The notes: generated by a model from the sequence alone, not told the origin. 25,699 bases of DNA from Blattamonas nauphoetae (GCA_033064195.1 JARBJD010000655.1:1-25699); one strand, 5' to 3'; shown: positions 1-10,944, numbered from the stretch's first letter. Program-made: numbers and translations.

Positions 1-3000
1 CAGATGCAAACAAGAGAAGGAACAGATCCAACGAGAGAAGGAGCAGATGCAACAAGAGAAGGAACAGATCCAACAAGAGAAGGAACAGATGCAATGAGAG
101 AAGGAACAGGATCCAACGAGAGAATGAGCAGGATCCAACAAGAGAAGGAACAGATCCAACGAGAGAATGAGTAGATGCAAACAAGAGAAGGAACAGATCC
201 AACGAGAGAATGAGCAGATGCAACAAGAGAAGGAACAGATCCAACGAGGGGAAGGATCAGATGCAACAAGAGAAGGAACAGATGAGAGAAGAGAATGGAC
301 TGCAACAAGAGAAGGAACAGATCCAACGAGAGAAGGAACAGATGCAATCAAGAGAAGGGAAGGAACAGGATCCAACGAGGAAGGAACAGGATGCAACAAG
401 AGAAGGAACAGGATCCAACGAGAGAAGGAACAGGATGCAACAAGAGAAGGAACAGATCCAACAAGAGAATGAGAAGGATCCAACAAGAGAAGGAACAGGA
501 TCCAATGAGAGAAGGAACAGATGCAAATAAGAGAAGGGAACAGATCCAACGAGAGGAACAGGATGCAACAAGAGAAGGAACAGATGCAACAAGAGAAGGA
601 TCAGATGCAACAAGAGAAGGAACAGATCCAACGAGAGAATGAGCAGAAGATGCAACAAGAGAAGGAACAGATCCAACGAGAGAAGGAACAGATGCAACGA
701 GAGAGAAGGAACAGATCCAACGAGAGAATGAGCAGATCCAACAAGAGAAGGAACAGATCCAACGAGAGAAGGAACAGATGCAACAAGAGAAGGAACAGGA
801 TCCAACAAGAGAAGGAACAGATCCAACGAGAGAAGAGCAGATGCAACAAGAGAATGAGCAGATGCAACAAGAGAAGGAACAGATGCAACAAGAGAAGGAA
901 CAGATCCAACGAGAGAATGAGCAGATGCAACAAGAGAAGGGAACAGATGCAACAAGAGAAGGAACAGATCCAACAAGAGAAGGAACAGATCCAACGAGAG
1001 AATGAGCAGATCCAACAAGAGAAGGAACAGATCCAACGAGAGAAGGATCAGATGCAACAAGAGAAGGAACAGATGCAACAAGAGAAGGATCAGATGCAAC
1101 AAGAGAAGGAACAGATCCAACGAGAGAATGAGCAGATGCAACAAGAGAAGGAACAGATCCAACGAGAGAAGGAACAGATGCAACGAGAGAAGGAACAGAT
1201 CCAACGAGAGAATGAGCAGATCCAACAAGAGAAGGAACAGATCCAACGAGAGAATGAGCAGATGCAAATAAGAGAAGGAACAGATCCAACGAGAGAAGGA
1301 TCAGATGCAACAAGAGAAGGAACAGATCCAACGAGAGAATGAGCAGATGCAACAAGAGAAGGAACAGATCCAACGAGAGAAGGAACAGATGCAACAAGAG
1401 AAGGAACAGATCCAACGAGAGAAGGAACAGATGCAACAAGAGAAGGAACAGATCCAACGAGAGAAGGAACAGATGCAACGAGAGAAGGAACAGATCCAAC
1501 GAGAGAATGAGCAGATCCAACGAGAGAAGGAACAGATGCAACGAGAGAAGGAACAGATCCAACGAGAGAATGAGCAGATGCAACAAGAGAAGGAACAGAT
1601 CCAACGAGAGAAGGAACAGATGCAACAAGAGAAGGAACAGATCCAACGAGAGAAGGAACAGATCCAACGAGAGAATGAGCAGATGCAACAAGAGAAGGAA
1701 CAGATGCACCAAGAGAAGGAACAGATCCAACGAGAGAAGGAACAGATCCAACGAGAGAATGAGCAGATCCAACAAGAGAAGGAACAGATCCAACGAGAGA
1801 AGGAACAGATGCAACAAGAGAAGGAACAGATCCAACAAGAGAAGGAACAGATCCAACGAGAGAAGGAACAGATCCAACGAGAGAATGAGCAGATCCAACA
1901 AGAGAAGGAACACATCCAACGAGAGAAGGAACAGATGCAACGAGAGAAGGAACAGATCCAACGAGAGAATGAGCAGATCCAACAAGAGAAGGAACAGATC
2001 CAACGAGAGAATGAGCAGATGCAACAAGAGAAGGAACAGATCCAACGAGAGAAGGATCAGATGCAACAAGAGAAGGAACAGATCCAACGAGAGAATGAGC
2101 AGATGCAACAAGAGAAGGAACAGATCCAACGAGAGAATGAGCAGATGCAACAAGAGAAGGAACAGATCCAACGAGAGAGAAGGAACAGATGCAACAAGAG
2201 AAGGAACAGATCCAACGAGAGAAGGAACAGATGCAACGAGAGAAGGAACAGATCCAACGAGAGAATGAGCAGATCCAACAAGAGAAGGAAATCCAACGAG
2301 AGAAGGAACAGATGCAACAAGAGAAGGAACAGATGCAACGAGAGAAGGAACAGATCCAACGAGAGAATGAGCAGATGCAACAAGAGAAGGAACAGATCCA
2401 ACGAGAGAAGGAACAGATGCAACAAGAGAAGGAACAGATCCAACGAGAGAAGGATCAGATGCAACAAGAGAAGGAACAGATGCAACAAGAGAAGGAACAG
2501 ATCCAACGAGAGAAGGAACAGATGCAACAAGAGAAGGAACAGATCCAACGAGAGAAGGAACAGATGCAACAAGAGAAGGAACAGATGCAACAAGAGAAGG
2601 AACAGATGCAACAAGAGAAGGAACAGATCCAACGAGAGAAGGAGCAGATCCAACAAGAGAAGGAACAGATCCAACAAGAGAAGGAACAGATGCAACAAGA
2701 GAAGGAACAGATCCAACGAGAGAAGGATCAGATGCAACAAGAGAAGGAACAGATCCAACGAGAGAATGAGCAGATGCAACAAGAGAAGGAACAGATCCAA
2801 CGAGAGAAGGAACAGATGCAACGAGAGAAGGAACAGATCCAACGAGAGAATGAGCAGATCCAACAAGAGAAGGAACAGATCCAACGAGAGAAGGAACAGA
2901 TGCAACAAGAGAAGGAACAGATCCAACAAGAGAAGGAACAGATCCAACGAGAGAATGAGCAGATGCAACAAGAGAAGGAGCAGATGCAACAAGAGAAGGA

Positions 3001-3431
3001 ACAGATGCAACAAGAGAAGGAACAGATCCAACGAGAGAAGGAACAGATCCAACGAGAGAATGAGCAGATCCAACAAGAGAAGGAACAGATCCAACGAGAG
3101 AAGGATCAGATGCAACAAGAGAAGGAACAGATGCACCAAGAGAAGGAACAGATCCAACGAGAGAAGGAACAGATCCAACGAGAGAATGAGCAGATCCAAC
3201 AAGAGAAGGAACAGATCCAACGAGAGAAGGATCAGATGCAACAAGAGAAGGAACAGATCCAACGAGAGAATGAGTAGATCCAACGAGAGAATGAGTAGAT
3301 TCAACGAGAGAAGGAACAGATGCAACAAGAGAAGGAACAGATCCAACGAGAGAAGGAAGAGATCCAACGAGAGAACGAGCAGATGCAACAAGAGATGGAA
3401 CAGATGCGAGAAGAGAACGAGCGATTGCAAC
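1..3431 (+). pseudogene. Gene A, part 1: 21-bp heptad array (polar coiled coil)
   Basis: This is a tandem array of about 163 units of 21 bp encoding heptads such as EKEQIQR, EKEQMQQ, ENEQMQQ and, at the right end, MREENERLQ. Each heptad has one hydrophobic residue (Ile, Met or Leu) and is otherwise Glu, Lys, Gln, Arg and Asn, so it should form a long, very polar helix. From 2189 to 3431 one frame stays open if TAG is read as Gln. TAG replaces CAG of the repeat at 3275-3277 and 3296-3298, and also at 172-174. The first 1.3 kb changes frame several times because many units carry one extra base, and there is another shift near 2175. The gene enters from beyond the left edge and is cut at 3431 by a retrotransposon. 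It resumes at 8691 and ends in a SPRY-like domain. The frame changes could be real decay or sequencing and assembly error in a repeat. The function is unknown; a structural or scaffold role is only inferred. Confidence 0.75.
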
Positions 3432-3432
3432 T

Positions 3433-3519
3433 AGAGGAACTACCTTACCAGTCGTTTCCTCCCAATCCTTCAGCCCCACTCCTTGAGATAGTGGTCAGTG
3501 AAGTGGCCCATAGGTCAAT
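3433..3519 (+). repeat. DIRS left inverted terminal repeat
   Basis: The inner part, about 3469-3515, is the reverse complement of 8635-8676 at the right end of the element. The outer part, about 3433-3480, is not shared with the right end but is the reverse complement of 7775-7831 in the internal complementary region, with a few differences. The host repeat stops at GCGATTGCAAC just before it. Confidence 0.88.
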
Positions 3520-3599
3520 TTGAACAAATGGATTTGACAAGCTCCGATCTTTCGTCCCTCCGGAACCCCCACGTATCCTCCAAAACCGCGTGAGGTCAT

Positions 3600-4470
3600 T
3601 ACAATGATTTCCGAAGGCCTTCGTCTCGAACACGAAGACGCTGTGAATCGTTTTTCAGTCGACAGCTCCTCACCTACTAATCGAGTTACATCATCAGCAA
3701 CACAGTCCATGCAATCAATTGGGTCACAAGCTTCGACTCAAACTGAACTTCCTATCACCAAAGTTAAAGACAACATTCAACAGTCACTTCTTCTTCAGAT
3801 GGAGATTCTTCATGTTCATCGGACCCAACCAGTGACGACAGAAGGCCGACAAAATACCAGCGAAAGAATAGGAAGAGGAGTTGCAAGAAGGACAGGAACA
3901 AGCACAACTCCCACCGATTCCATAGCAACGATCGACATTCTCGACGAGCACACGATAGCCGGGAAATGAAGAAAAACATCGGAAATCACGTAAAAAGAAG
4001 AAGAAAAACTAGAAGTTGCGATAGCGACCTCATTTTCATCATCCAGCGGCAGTATCGACACCTCGTCTTCGCGAGAGGATCAAGTTGATCTTCCGAGATT
4101 TTCAAGCGGATTCTCAAGAGAAAGCTCCCAAAGTTCAAGGAGATTGGACAAAGACAGTCCTCACTCCGCTTCAGCGAGATGAACTCTTGATAGAGACCAG
4201 AAGATTTCAGACGGTTTTGGGGATTCAAATGAAGTTTGCAGACACCCCGAGACTCATGATCAGCTCCAACACATGCAGGATCAACTCCTTCGGATGTCAG
4301 CACAATCAAGCTTGGTTACTGTTGCGCTACTCGGACAGGTTTATCATGAGATCTACCAGTTGGATCCGACCTTCGCCTTCCTCCCAACAATCATTGATGC
4401 AATGGTGAGTGCAGCCGACGCTGCGACTCGGGCGCATCACACGCGCTTCCTGTAAACCAAAATTGGAAGG
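3600..4470 (+). other. Gag-like 5' region of the DIRS element
   Basis: This stretch precedes the reverse transcriptase, in the place where DIRS elements carry their gag-like reading frame. Translations are rich in Ser, Thr, Gln and Arg, as usual for that frame. I see no zinc knuckle and no motif that assigns it by itself, so the call rests on position within the element. Confidence 0.5.
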
Positions 4471-4879
4471 AGATGGCGGAGAAGATGGATATCTCTCTGC
4501 CAGCCTCAGTGGACTCAAGCCTCCTCACAAGCTCTCAACAATCAACGTCGTCAACACGTTCAGACTTAGAAGTTACACTAGAAAGAATAGTTCCGACCAT
4601 TGTCGCTCAATTGAAGTCTCAGATGCATTTCTCCCCGGGGCGGAACCGGCCCCCGCCAAGTATCCCGGTTCGGATTCCAATCGACGAAGGTAGACCAGAC
4701 AGAAACCATTACGGGACGCCTTCAAATGCGTCTAGATGCATGGGAGAAGATCGGAGGAAAAATCAATCATCACCACAGGAGCAGTGTGGTCATGGAGGAG
4801 CCCGGAGTCACCGAAGATACTACAGTCACTACCACCAGCCCTTCCCTTCACCGGAACTCAAGCGATGATCCAGGAGTAC

Positions 4880-5540
4880 CAAACACTCCTGGAGGAGGAG
4901 CTCAGGATTGGTGCAGTGAGCCGAATCAGAACGGACCAAGCCAAGTTGGTCTTGCCCACATTCCTTGTGCAAAGAAAGGTGGAAAGTTCCGAAAAGTATT
5001 GAATGCAACCCGACTCAACGAACAGATCATCTCAGAACACTTCAAAATGGAAAACTTACAAACATCGTTCAGCCTCATCTCGGAAGGGATTGGCTGACCA
5101 CTTTGGACATTCAGTCTGCCTATCTCCACGTCCAGGTCTCCCAGCCACTGCGTCCATACCTTTGTTTTCGATTCAACGGGGAGATGTTCCAGTTCAATGC
5201 GCTCCCTTTTGGGTTGTCCACCGCCCCTCGAACATTTTCGAACATCATGAAAGTGGCTGTCAGAGCGCTCCGAGAACAGCTGAACATTGGGATCGTCTAC
5301 TACCTGGACGATTTACTCCTAATTGCGAAGTCACATCAGGAGTCTCTTCTCAAAACAAGGGAAGCGGTAATGAAGTTGGAGGAACTCGGATTTGTGATTG
5401 CACGAGACAAGAGCCTGATGATTCCGTCTCAGGAAGTCGAGTTCCTGGGATGGACTATCAATTCGATGAAACAAACAGTCAGAGTTACGAGAGAAGGAAG
5501 ACAAAGATCCTCGCACTCCTCAGGTTGATGACAACTCGAT
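4880..5540 (+). other. Reverse transcriptase region of the DIRS element
   Basis: The translation shows the reverse transcriptase core in order: a TLDIQSAYLHV block (first catalytic Asp), an LPFGLSTAPRTFS block, YYLDDLLLIA (the YxDD box), and further on a VEFLGWTIN block. These motifs in this spacing are diagnostic of the DIRS and LTR-like reverse transcriptase clade. The enzyme would copy the element's RNA into DNA. The region belongs to a broken copy. Confidence 0.93.
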
Positions 5541-5789
5541 GCCTCGAAAGAAGAACGGTGCCGACGAAACAGCTGTCATGTTTGATTGGAACTCTCAGCT
5601 TCTTGCGGACATCCGTCCCAGAAGCGAGCTTATTCCTCAAAGAGATGCAGTTAACTTTGGGTCGAGCAGTTCACAGGAGTGGCTGGAATGGTTCATCTCT
5701 TAACCCCGGTTCTGTTGGGAGAGATCCACATCTGGAAACACAGAGTCATGAAGAACGAACCTCTCTGTTTTGCCCCCAAACAAGTCAAG

Positions 5790-6180
5790 CGACTCTATCA
5801 ACGGATGCAAGCCCGACCGGTTGGGGAGCAGTCCTGAATGTCAAAGGGAAGGAGACTTATGTGCATGGGACGTGGAACGCGATGGAGAGGCTGCAAACAA
5901 GCAATTGGAAAGAAACCGCCTCTGTCAACCACAGTCTCCGCCGACTTCAACCAGTTTTTCAACAATTTCAAATCCACACAATATCAATTCAATCGGACAA
6001 CTCATCCACAGTATACAACCTCGGCAGGAAGCGAGCTGGCCAGACACTCAAGATGATAACAAGGAAGGTACTCAAGACGGCGGCTTCAATGCAGATTGGT
6101 CTTTATTCAGTTCAACACATAGCAGGAAAGACGAACTCGATTCCCGACGCCCTGCCACGGCTACCTCCACAGGGAGAATT
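5790..6180 (+). other. RNase H region of the DIRS element
   Basis: A TDASPTGWGAVL block matches the first catalytic Asp region of RNase H, followed by SNWKETASVN (Glu region), IQSDNSSTVYNL (Asp region) and an HIAGKTNSIPDALPR ending. This is the normal RNase H order directly after the reverse transcriptase in DIRS elements. It would remove the RNA strand during reverse transcription. Confidence 0.88.
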
Positions 6181-6189
6181 TCACCTCCT

Positions 6190-6500
6190 CCCAGAAGTCC
6201 ATCAGAAGTTAAGACAGGAATGGAACTTCGTTCCACTTGTGGATTTATTCGCCAGCAGCAAAACAAACAATGTACAATATATTGGAGTCGATTCGAGGAC
6301 GCAGGTGCAGCTGGAAGAGACGCTCTGTCCACCAGTTGGAGCGGGATGACACATCCTCTCCTTCACCCTCCAGTGGCTCTGATAGTACGTGTTCTAAAGA
6401 AGCTTCAGATCGAGAGGCCGCAGAATGCAGTGATCATAACACCTCAATGGCCAGGACAGATATGGTCTCCCTCCTCCACTCTCTCAGCACGACTCACCTT
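6190..6500 (+). other. DIRS-specific connecting region after RNase H
   Basis: Translations include a VDLFASSKTNN block and a later VRVLKKLQIERPQNAVII block followed by PQWPGQIW. These resemble the LFAS and PxWPxQxW motifs that DIRS polyproteins carry between RNase H and the recombinase. I do not recognise the adenine methylase-like domain found in some DIRS1 elements. Confidence 0.65.
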
Positions 6501-6639
6501 GTCATCGGCTTGTACTCGTCACTAGCAGCTCTGGACACACCGAACCGAGAGTACAAACTCCCACCAGGGTTGATGATGGCATCGCTATTCAACGCAGATG
6601 CAAATCAACCGACTCGTTCATCAGGGAATTAGGAAGATC

Positions 6640-7686
6640 AGCTGGATGGAGTGAGGATCTAATCGTTTTGCAGGAAGAGCAATACAAACGGCCCGCTGCG
6701 TCAGCTCGATCTTGGAAGATCTTCAAGGAATATTGTGTTGAGAAGAATCTCTCAAATGATTATTTAGTCGCCAAGTCCACAAATATTCATGTTCTGTTGG
6801 GAGAATTCGCTCTACACCTCGAAAAGCAGTTCAGGCAGGCACCGTCTCGTCCACCAGTCATCCTTGCTCATGTGAAATCGACACTCCAGCTTTTCACAAG
6901 AGTCTCAGCTTTGAGAACACTCCACTACGATCAATTCAACGATTGATGGCAAAACGAAATCCGAAGAAGGGAGCGAAGTATAAACAAATGTGGAACATCA
7001 ATGCCATTTTGGATTGGGCAATCAACTCCAATGAAGATGCGAAAAGTGATCAGGAACTCCATCAAACAAGAACATTCATCCTCACATTTGCCTATCTTTG
7101 TTGTCGACAGGAAGAACTAATCAATCTGAAGTGGTCTGATATCGAATGGTCTTCTCCTCTGTCGAAGACGGCGAAACAATTTGCGACGATCAACATTCGT
7201 CCAAAGCAGAATCAAGGTTTGATTGAACCTAAACTTCTGCGAGATGAGGGAATCCCCGAATTATCGCCATACGTTGCGCTTCAGTGTCACAACAAGAATT
7301 ATCAGGAAACAAGGAAGGACCTCACCTCTCTCCCTTTTTTCAGCAAGGATCATGTCTGGATCAACTGGAAGACGGGAAGACGACTGAGAATATCGCACTT
7401 CAACGAAGCCATAAAGTCCATTTTTGCACAGATCGGAGTTCCGAGTTACTTTGGCGCTTATACAGTCAAACACGCAGCTGTGAGCTACTTGCGCTTGCGC
7501 CAGTTCGTTTCTCGGAGAGTTCTAAACACACATGTGGGTTGGGCTTCAACATCAAAGATCGCGGACGAATACTACACAAAGGAGATTCTCGTAGAGTACA
7601 CAGGAACAGACCACGCCAACACCTGGTGGCAGCCACTTGTAGTGGAATCAAGGTCAAAAAGGAATCGTCACTCTGCCCGCGATTGA
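6640..7686 (+). other. Tyrosine recombinase region of the DIRS element
   Basis: The region starts with a SAM-like core-binding part (about 6680-6950) and continues into a catalytic part. The blocks CRQEELINLKWSDIEW, YTVKHAAVSYLRLRQ, LNTHVGWAS and IADEYYTKE lie where the Arg, His, Gly-Trp and tyrosine boxes of tyrosine recombinases are expected. In DIRS elements this enzyme integrates a circular intermediate by site-specific style recombination, which explains the absence of a target duplication. It ends with a TGA at 7684-7686. Confidence 0.88.
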
Positions 7687-7774
7687 CTGATTCATTCTAT
7701 CGATATGTCATTTCTCAATTCATCATCGTTTCTGTTTTCATTCTCTTCTTTGTCAGTAAATCTTGTCCTCTTCA

Positions 7775-8452
7775 ACTCTCAAGGAGTGGGAGCTGAAGGT
7801 TTGGGAGGAACGACTGGTAAGGTAGTTCCTCTTATAGATCCACTCAAAACCCGGAATTTCTCCTAAACCCGGAACATGGGGGTTGAAAGATACATATTGG
7901 GCAAACTAAGAAAAAAATAAAATTTGAGAATTATAGACCGACGCAAATCAGAGAAACCCTCAAAATACTGTATACAGCAACAATGCCTACATTTTTCTCA
8001 ACTTTTTTGGATCGTTTCTCCACAACCAGCCATCCGTTTTGCACCAAATAAAGTGCATTGTTATCGTAAACATCTCGACAAAGCTGCTCAAAAATGAAAG
8101 ATATTTTTTCTAAGACTTTTTCTCGAGAAAAATATGGGTTTTTTTCTATTTTCCCAAATATCCAGCATTTTTCTCCAATGTTTTCTCAAATTGTTCGTTT
8201 CATCAAAAACGTTTTTGTGAAAATTTTCATCAAAATCGGTTCACAGGTTGTGAAGATATGACCAGTTCTCCTGATTCAAACAGGTCCAAAGAGGTATTTT
8301 GAGGGTTTCTCTGATTTGCGTCGGTCTATAATTCTCAAATTTTATTTTTTTCTTAGTTTGCCCAATATGTATCTTTCAACCCCCATGTTCCGGGTTTAGG
8401 AGAAATTCCGGGTTTTGAGTGGATCTATTAACCAAACCAAAGCTCCCACGAG
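7775..8452 (-). repeat. DIRS internal complementary region, split by a MITE
   Basis: Positions 7775-7831 are the reverse complement of the outer left end of the element. Positions 8431-8452 are the reverse complement of its outer right end (8669-8690). Without the MITE between them the two halves abut at a single TTA. So this region is complementary to a right-end to left-end junction, exactly as in DIRS1, where it is thought to template the circular intermediate. Confidence 0.85.
7835..8427. mobile_element. Foldback MITE, PIF/Harbinger-like (593 bp)
   Basis: Arms 7835-7968 and 8294-8427 are perfect 134-bp inverted repeats beginning TAGATCCACTCAAAACCCGG. They flank a 325-bp AT-rich spacer with no coding potential. 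The element is bounded by TTA at 7832-7834 and 8428-8430. A 3-bp TWA target duplication is the known signature of PIF/Harbinger transposons, so it is probably a non-autonomous member. Identical arms suggest a young insertion. It lies inside the DIRS element and is therefore younger than that insertion. Confidence 0.85.
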
Positions 8453-8632
8453 TTTTCCAAGCTGCCTCCAAGTGTTGCGGGTCCAAGTTGTCCCTTGCTC
8501 CCATTTCCCACCGCGAAAGCGGTAGTCTCTAACGTTATTGGTTCGCCCTATCGTTTGAAAAAGAAGTTGGAAACCCAACAAAGTAATAAATTTGGAATAA
8601 TTGTTATTTGTAAAAGCCATTTGTCCTTTATG
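8453..8632. other. Non-coding 3' segment of the DIRS element
   Basis: This is unique sequence between the internal complementary region and the right terminal repeat. No reading frame or motif is recognisable. Confidence 0.5.
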
Positions 8633-8690
8633 ACCTATGGGCCACTTCACTGACCACTATCTCAAGGAGTGGGAGCTTTGGTTTGGTTAA
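8633..8690 (-). repeat. DIRS right inverted terminal repeat
   Basis: Positions 8635-8676 are the reverse complement of the inner left repeat. The outermost 20 bases, ending GGTTTGGTTAA, are complementary to the right half of the internal complementary region. The host heptad array resumes at once with GAGAAGGAACAG. Confidence 0.88.
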
Positions 8691-10778
8691 GAGAAGGAAC
8701 AGATTTAACGAGAGAAGGATCAGATGCAACAAGAGAAGGAACAGATCCAACAAGAGAAGGAACAGATCCAACGAGAGAAGGAACAGATCCAACGAGAGAA
8801 GGATCAGATGCAACAAGAGCAGGAACAGATCCAACGAGAGAATGAGCAGATGCAACAAGAGAAGGAACAGATGCGAGAAGAGAACGAGCGACTGCAACAA
8901 GAGAAGGAACAGATCCAACGAGAGAAGGGTCAGATGCAACAAGAGATGGAACAGATCCAACGAGAGAATGAGCAGATGCAACAAGAGAAGGAACAGATCC
9001 AACGAGAGAAGGAAGAGATCCAACGAGAGAACGAGCAGATGCAACAAGAGATGGAACAGATGCGAGAAGAGAACGAGCGACTGCAACAAGAGAAGGAACA
9101 GATCCAACGAGAGAAGGATCAGATGCAACAAGAGAAGGAACAGATCCAACGAGAGAATGAGCAGATCCAACAAGAGAAGGAACAGATCCAACGAGAGAAG
9201 GAAGAGATCCAACGAGAGAACGAGCAGATGCAACAAGAGATGGAACAGATGCGAGAAGAGAACGAGCGACTGCAACAAGAGAAGGAACAGATCCAACGAG
9301 AGAAGGATCAGATGCAACAAGAGAAGGAACAGATCCAACGAGAGAATGAGCAGATCCAACAAGAGAAGGAACAGATCCAACGAGAGAAGGGTCAGATGCA
9401 ACAAGAGAGGAACAGATCCAACGAGAGAAGGAACAGATCCAACGAGAGAAGGATCAGATGCGAGAAGAGAAGGAACAGATGCGAGAAGAGAACGAGCGAC
9501 TGCAACAAGAGAAGGAACAGATCCAACGAGAGAAGGGTCAGATGCAACAAGAGAGGGAACAGATCCAACGAGAGAAGGAACAGATCCAACGAGAGAAGGA
9601 TCAGATGCGAGAAGAGAAGGAACAGATGCGAGAAGAGAACGAGCGACTGCAACAAGAGAAGGAACAGATCCAACGAGAGAAGGAACAGATGCAACAAGAG
9701 AAGGAACAGATCCAACGAGAGAAGGAAGAGATCCAACGAGAGAACGAGCAGATGCAACAAGAGAAGGAACAGATGCGAGAAGAGAACGAGCGACTGCAAC
9801 AAGAGAAGGAACAGATGCAACAAGAGAAGGATCAGATGCAACAAGAGAAGGAACAGATCCAACGAGAGAATGAGCAGATCCAACAAGAGAAGGAACAGAT
9901 CCAACGAGAGAAGGATCAGATGCAACAAGAGAAGGAACAGATCCAACGAAAGAAGGAACAGATCCAACGAGAGAAGGATCAGATGCAACAAGAGCAGGAA
10001 CAGATCCAACGAGAGAATGAGCAGATGCAACAAGAGAGGGAACAGATGCGAGAAGAGAAGGAACAGATCCAACGAAAGAAGGAACAGATCCAACGAGAGA
10101 AGGATCAGATGCAACAAGAGCAGGAACAGATCAAACGAGAGAATGAGCAGATGCAACAAGAGAAGGAACAGATGCGAGAAGAGAACGAGCGACTGCAACA
10201 AGAGAAGGAACAGATCCAACGAGAGAAGGGTCAGATGCAACAAGAGAAGGAACAGATCCAACGAGAGAAGGAACAGATCCAACGAGAGAAGGAACAGATC
10301 CAACGAGAGAAGGAACAGATGCAACAAGAGAAGGAACAGATCCAACGAGACTTTGCGAACAGTCCACAGACTCTGGAAGAGAGGAAGCAGATACAGCTGG
10401 AAAAGGAGCAGATCCAACGAGAGAAGGCACAGATCCGACAAGAGAAGGAGAAGATGCAACAAGAGAAGGAGAAGATGTGAGAAGAGAAGGAGAAGATGCG
10501 AGAAGAGAAGGAACAGTTGGAACGAGAGAAAGATCAGATGGAAATAGAGAAGTGGCGGATGGAAGAAGAAAACGAAGAGATCCAAGAATACAAAGAGATC
10601 ATGGAGAGACACTTCGAGGATTCCTCCAACCCCATCGTCGCGTTCAGTTCAGACCACTTCAAAGTGAGCAGGTGGTCTGTTGTTCGAGTCAATTCTTCGA
10701 CTTGGGCTGCTTGCTTCACAAAACCTGTCTCGAAAGGCATTCATCGACTGTCCATCAAAACTGAAGCAACAGATGTCA
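8691..10778 (+). pseudogene. Gene A, part 2: heptad array and start of SPRY-like domain
   Basis: The 21-bp heptad array continues after the retrotransposon for about 80 units up to about 10350. A higher-order pattern recurs, with MREENERLQQ heptads every few hundred bases. A less regular coiled coil (10350-10610) follows, and then a SPRY-like module starts at about 10615 with HFEDSSNPIVAFSSDHFKV and WSVVRVNSSTWAACFTKPV. Two lesions are visible. A one-base loss near 9410 (GAGAGGAAC where the repeat has GAGAGGGAAC or GAGAAGGAAC) shifts the frame. At 10478-10480 a TGA stands where every other copy of the motif ATG-CGA-GAA has CGA. The exon ends at 10778 before a 38-nt intron. The SPRY part is a close paralogue of gene B at 20700-23087. 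In well-studied relatives SPRY-like domains bind proteins; the partner here is unknown. Confidence 0.78.
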
Positions 10779-10816
10779 GTTTGTTCGTTCTCCATTCATC
10801 ATCTTCCATCTTTCAG
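10779..10816 (+). other. Intron in gene A SPRY-like domain (38 nt)
   Basis: The intron starts GTTTGT and ends TTTCAG. Removing it joins GTC-A to TG-ATT and keeps the frame (DVMIGV), matching gene B, where the equivalent 38-nt intron lies at 22688-22725. The alternative donor at GTCAGT would create an in-frame TGA. Confidence 0.75.
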
Positions 10817-10944
10817 TGATTGGTGTGTGTAACGTCGCCGAGTATCCAAAATATCTCACATCGGCTGTGCAACAATCTCCAAAAGCAGCGATGATGGTCA
10901 AGACTGGGGAGCTCTGCTCGGCTGGTAAATCGATTGCTCAGAAT
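10817..10944 (+). pseudogene. Gene A, part 3: middle of SPRY-like domain
   Basis: The frame encodes IGVCNVAEYPKYL and then KAAMMVKTGELCSAGKSIAQ, aligning with GVLDAAEYPHYL and GSIWSAGRSIAQ of gene B. It is cut at 10944 by the 4351-bp element and continues at 15296. The last bases TCAGAAT (10938-10944) are repeated at 15296-15302. Confidence 0.85.

Larger units (their letters stand above)
3432..8690 (+). mobile_element. DIRS-type tyrosine-recombinase retrotransposon
   Basis: An element of about 5.26 kb (about 4.66 kb without the MITE nested in it) is inserted in the heptad array of gene A. It has inverted terminal repeats and, near its right end, an internal complementary region whose two halves are complementary to the outer parts of the left and right ends. 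That arrangement is the hallmark of the DIRS group. In order, it holds a gag-like region, reverse transcriptase, RNase H, the connecting region typical of DIRS polyproteins, and a tyrosine recombinase. There is no LTR, no integrase of the DDE type and no evident target duplication, as known for the family. The coding part is spread over several frames with roughly four to six apparent interruptions, so it looks like a non-autonomous fossil. Its ends and internal copies differ at only a few positions, which suggests a moderately recent insertion. Confidence 0.93.

Noticed and set aside
348-3479. A 1043-residue minus-strand open frame antisense to the heptad array, and similar frames in the other registers
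   Set aside because: A 21-bp unit is a multiple of three, so any frame without a stop in one unit stays open across the array. The translations (SLVGSVP or LDLFLLLLH repeats) are mirror images of the array and have no independent features.
1-10350. CRISPR array or satellite centromere as an explanation for the 21-bp repeats
   Set aside because: There are no spacers, the unit is a codon-framed heptad, and the array runs directly into a coding SPRY-like domain.
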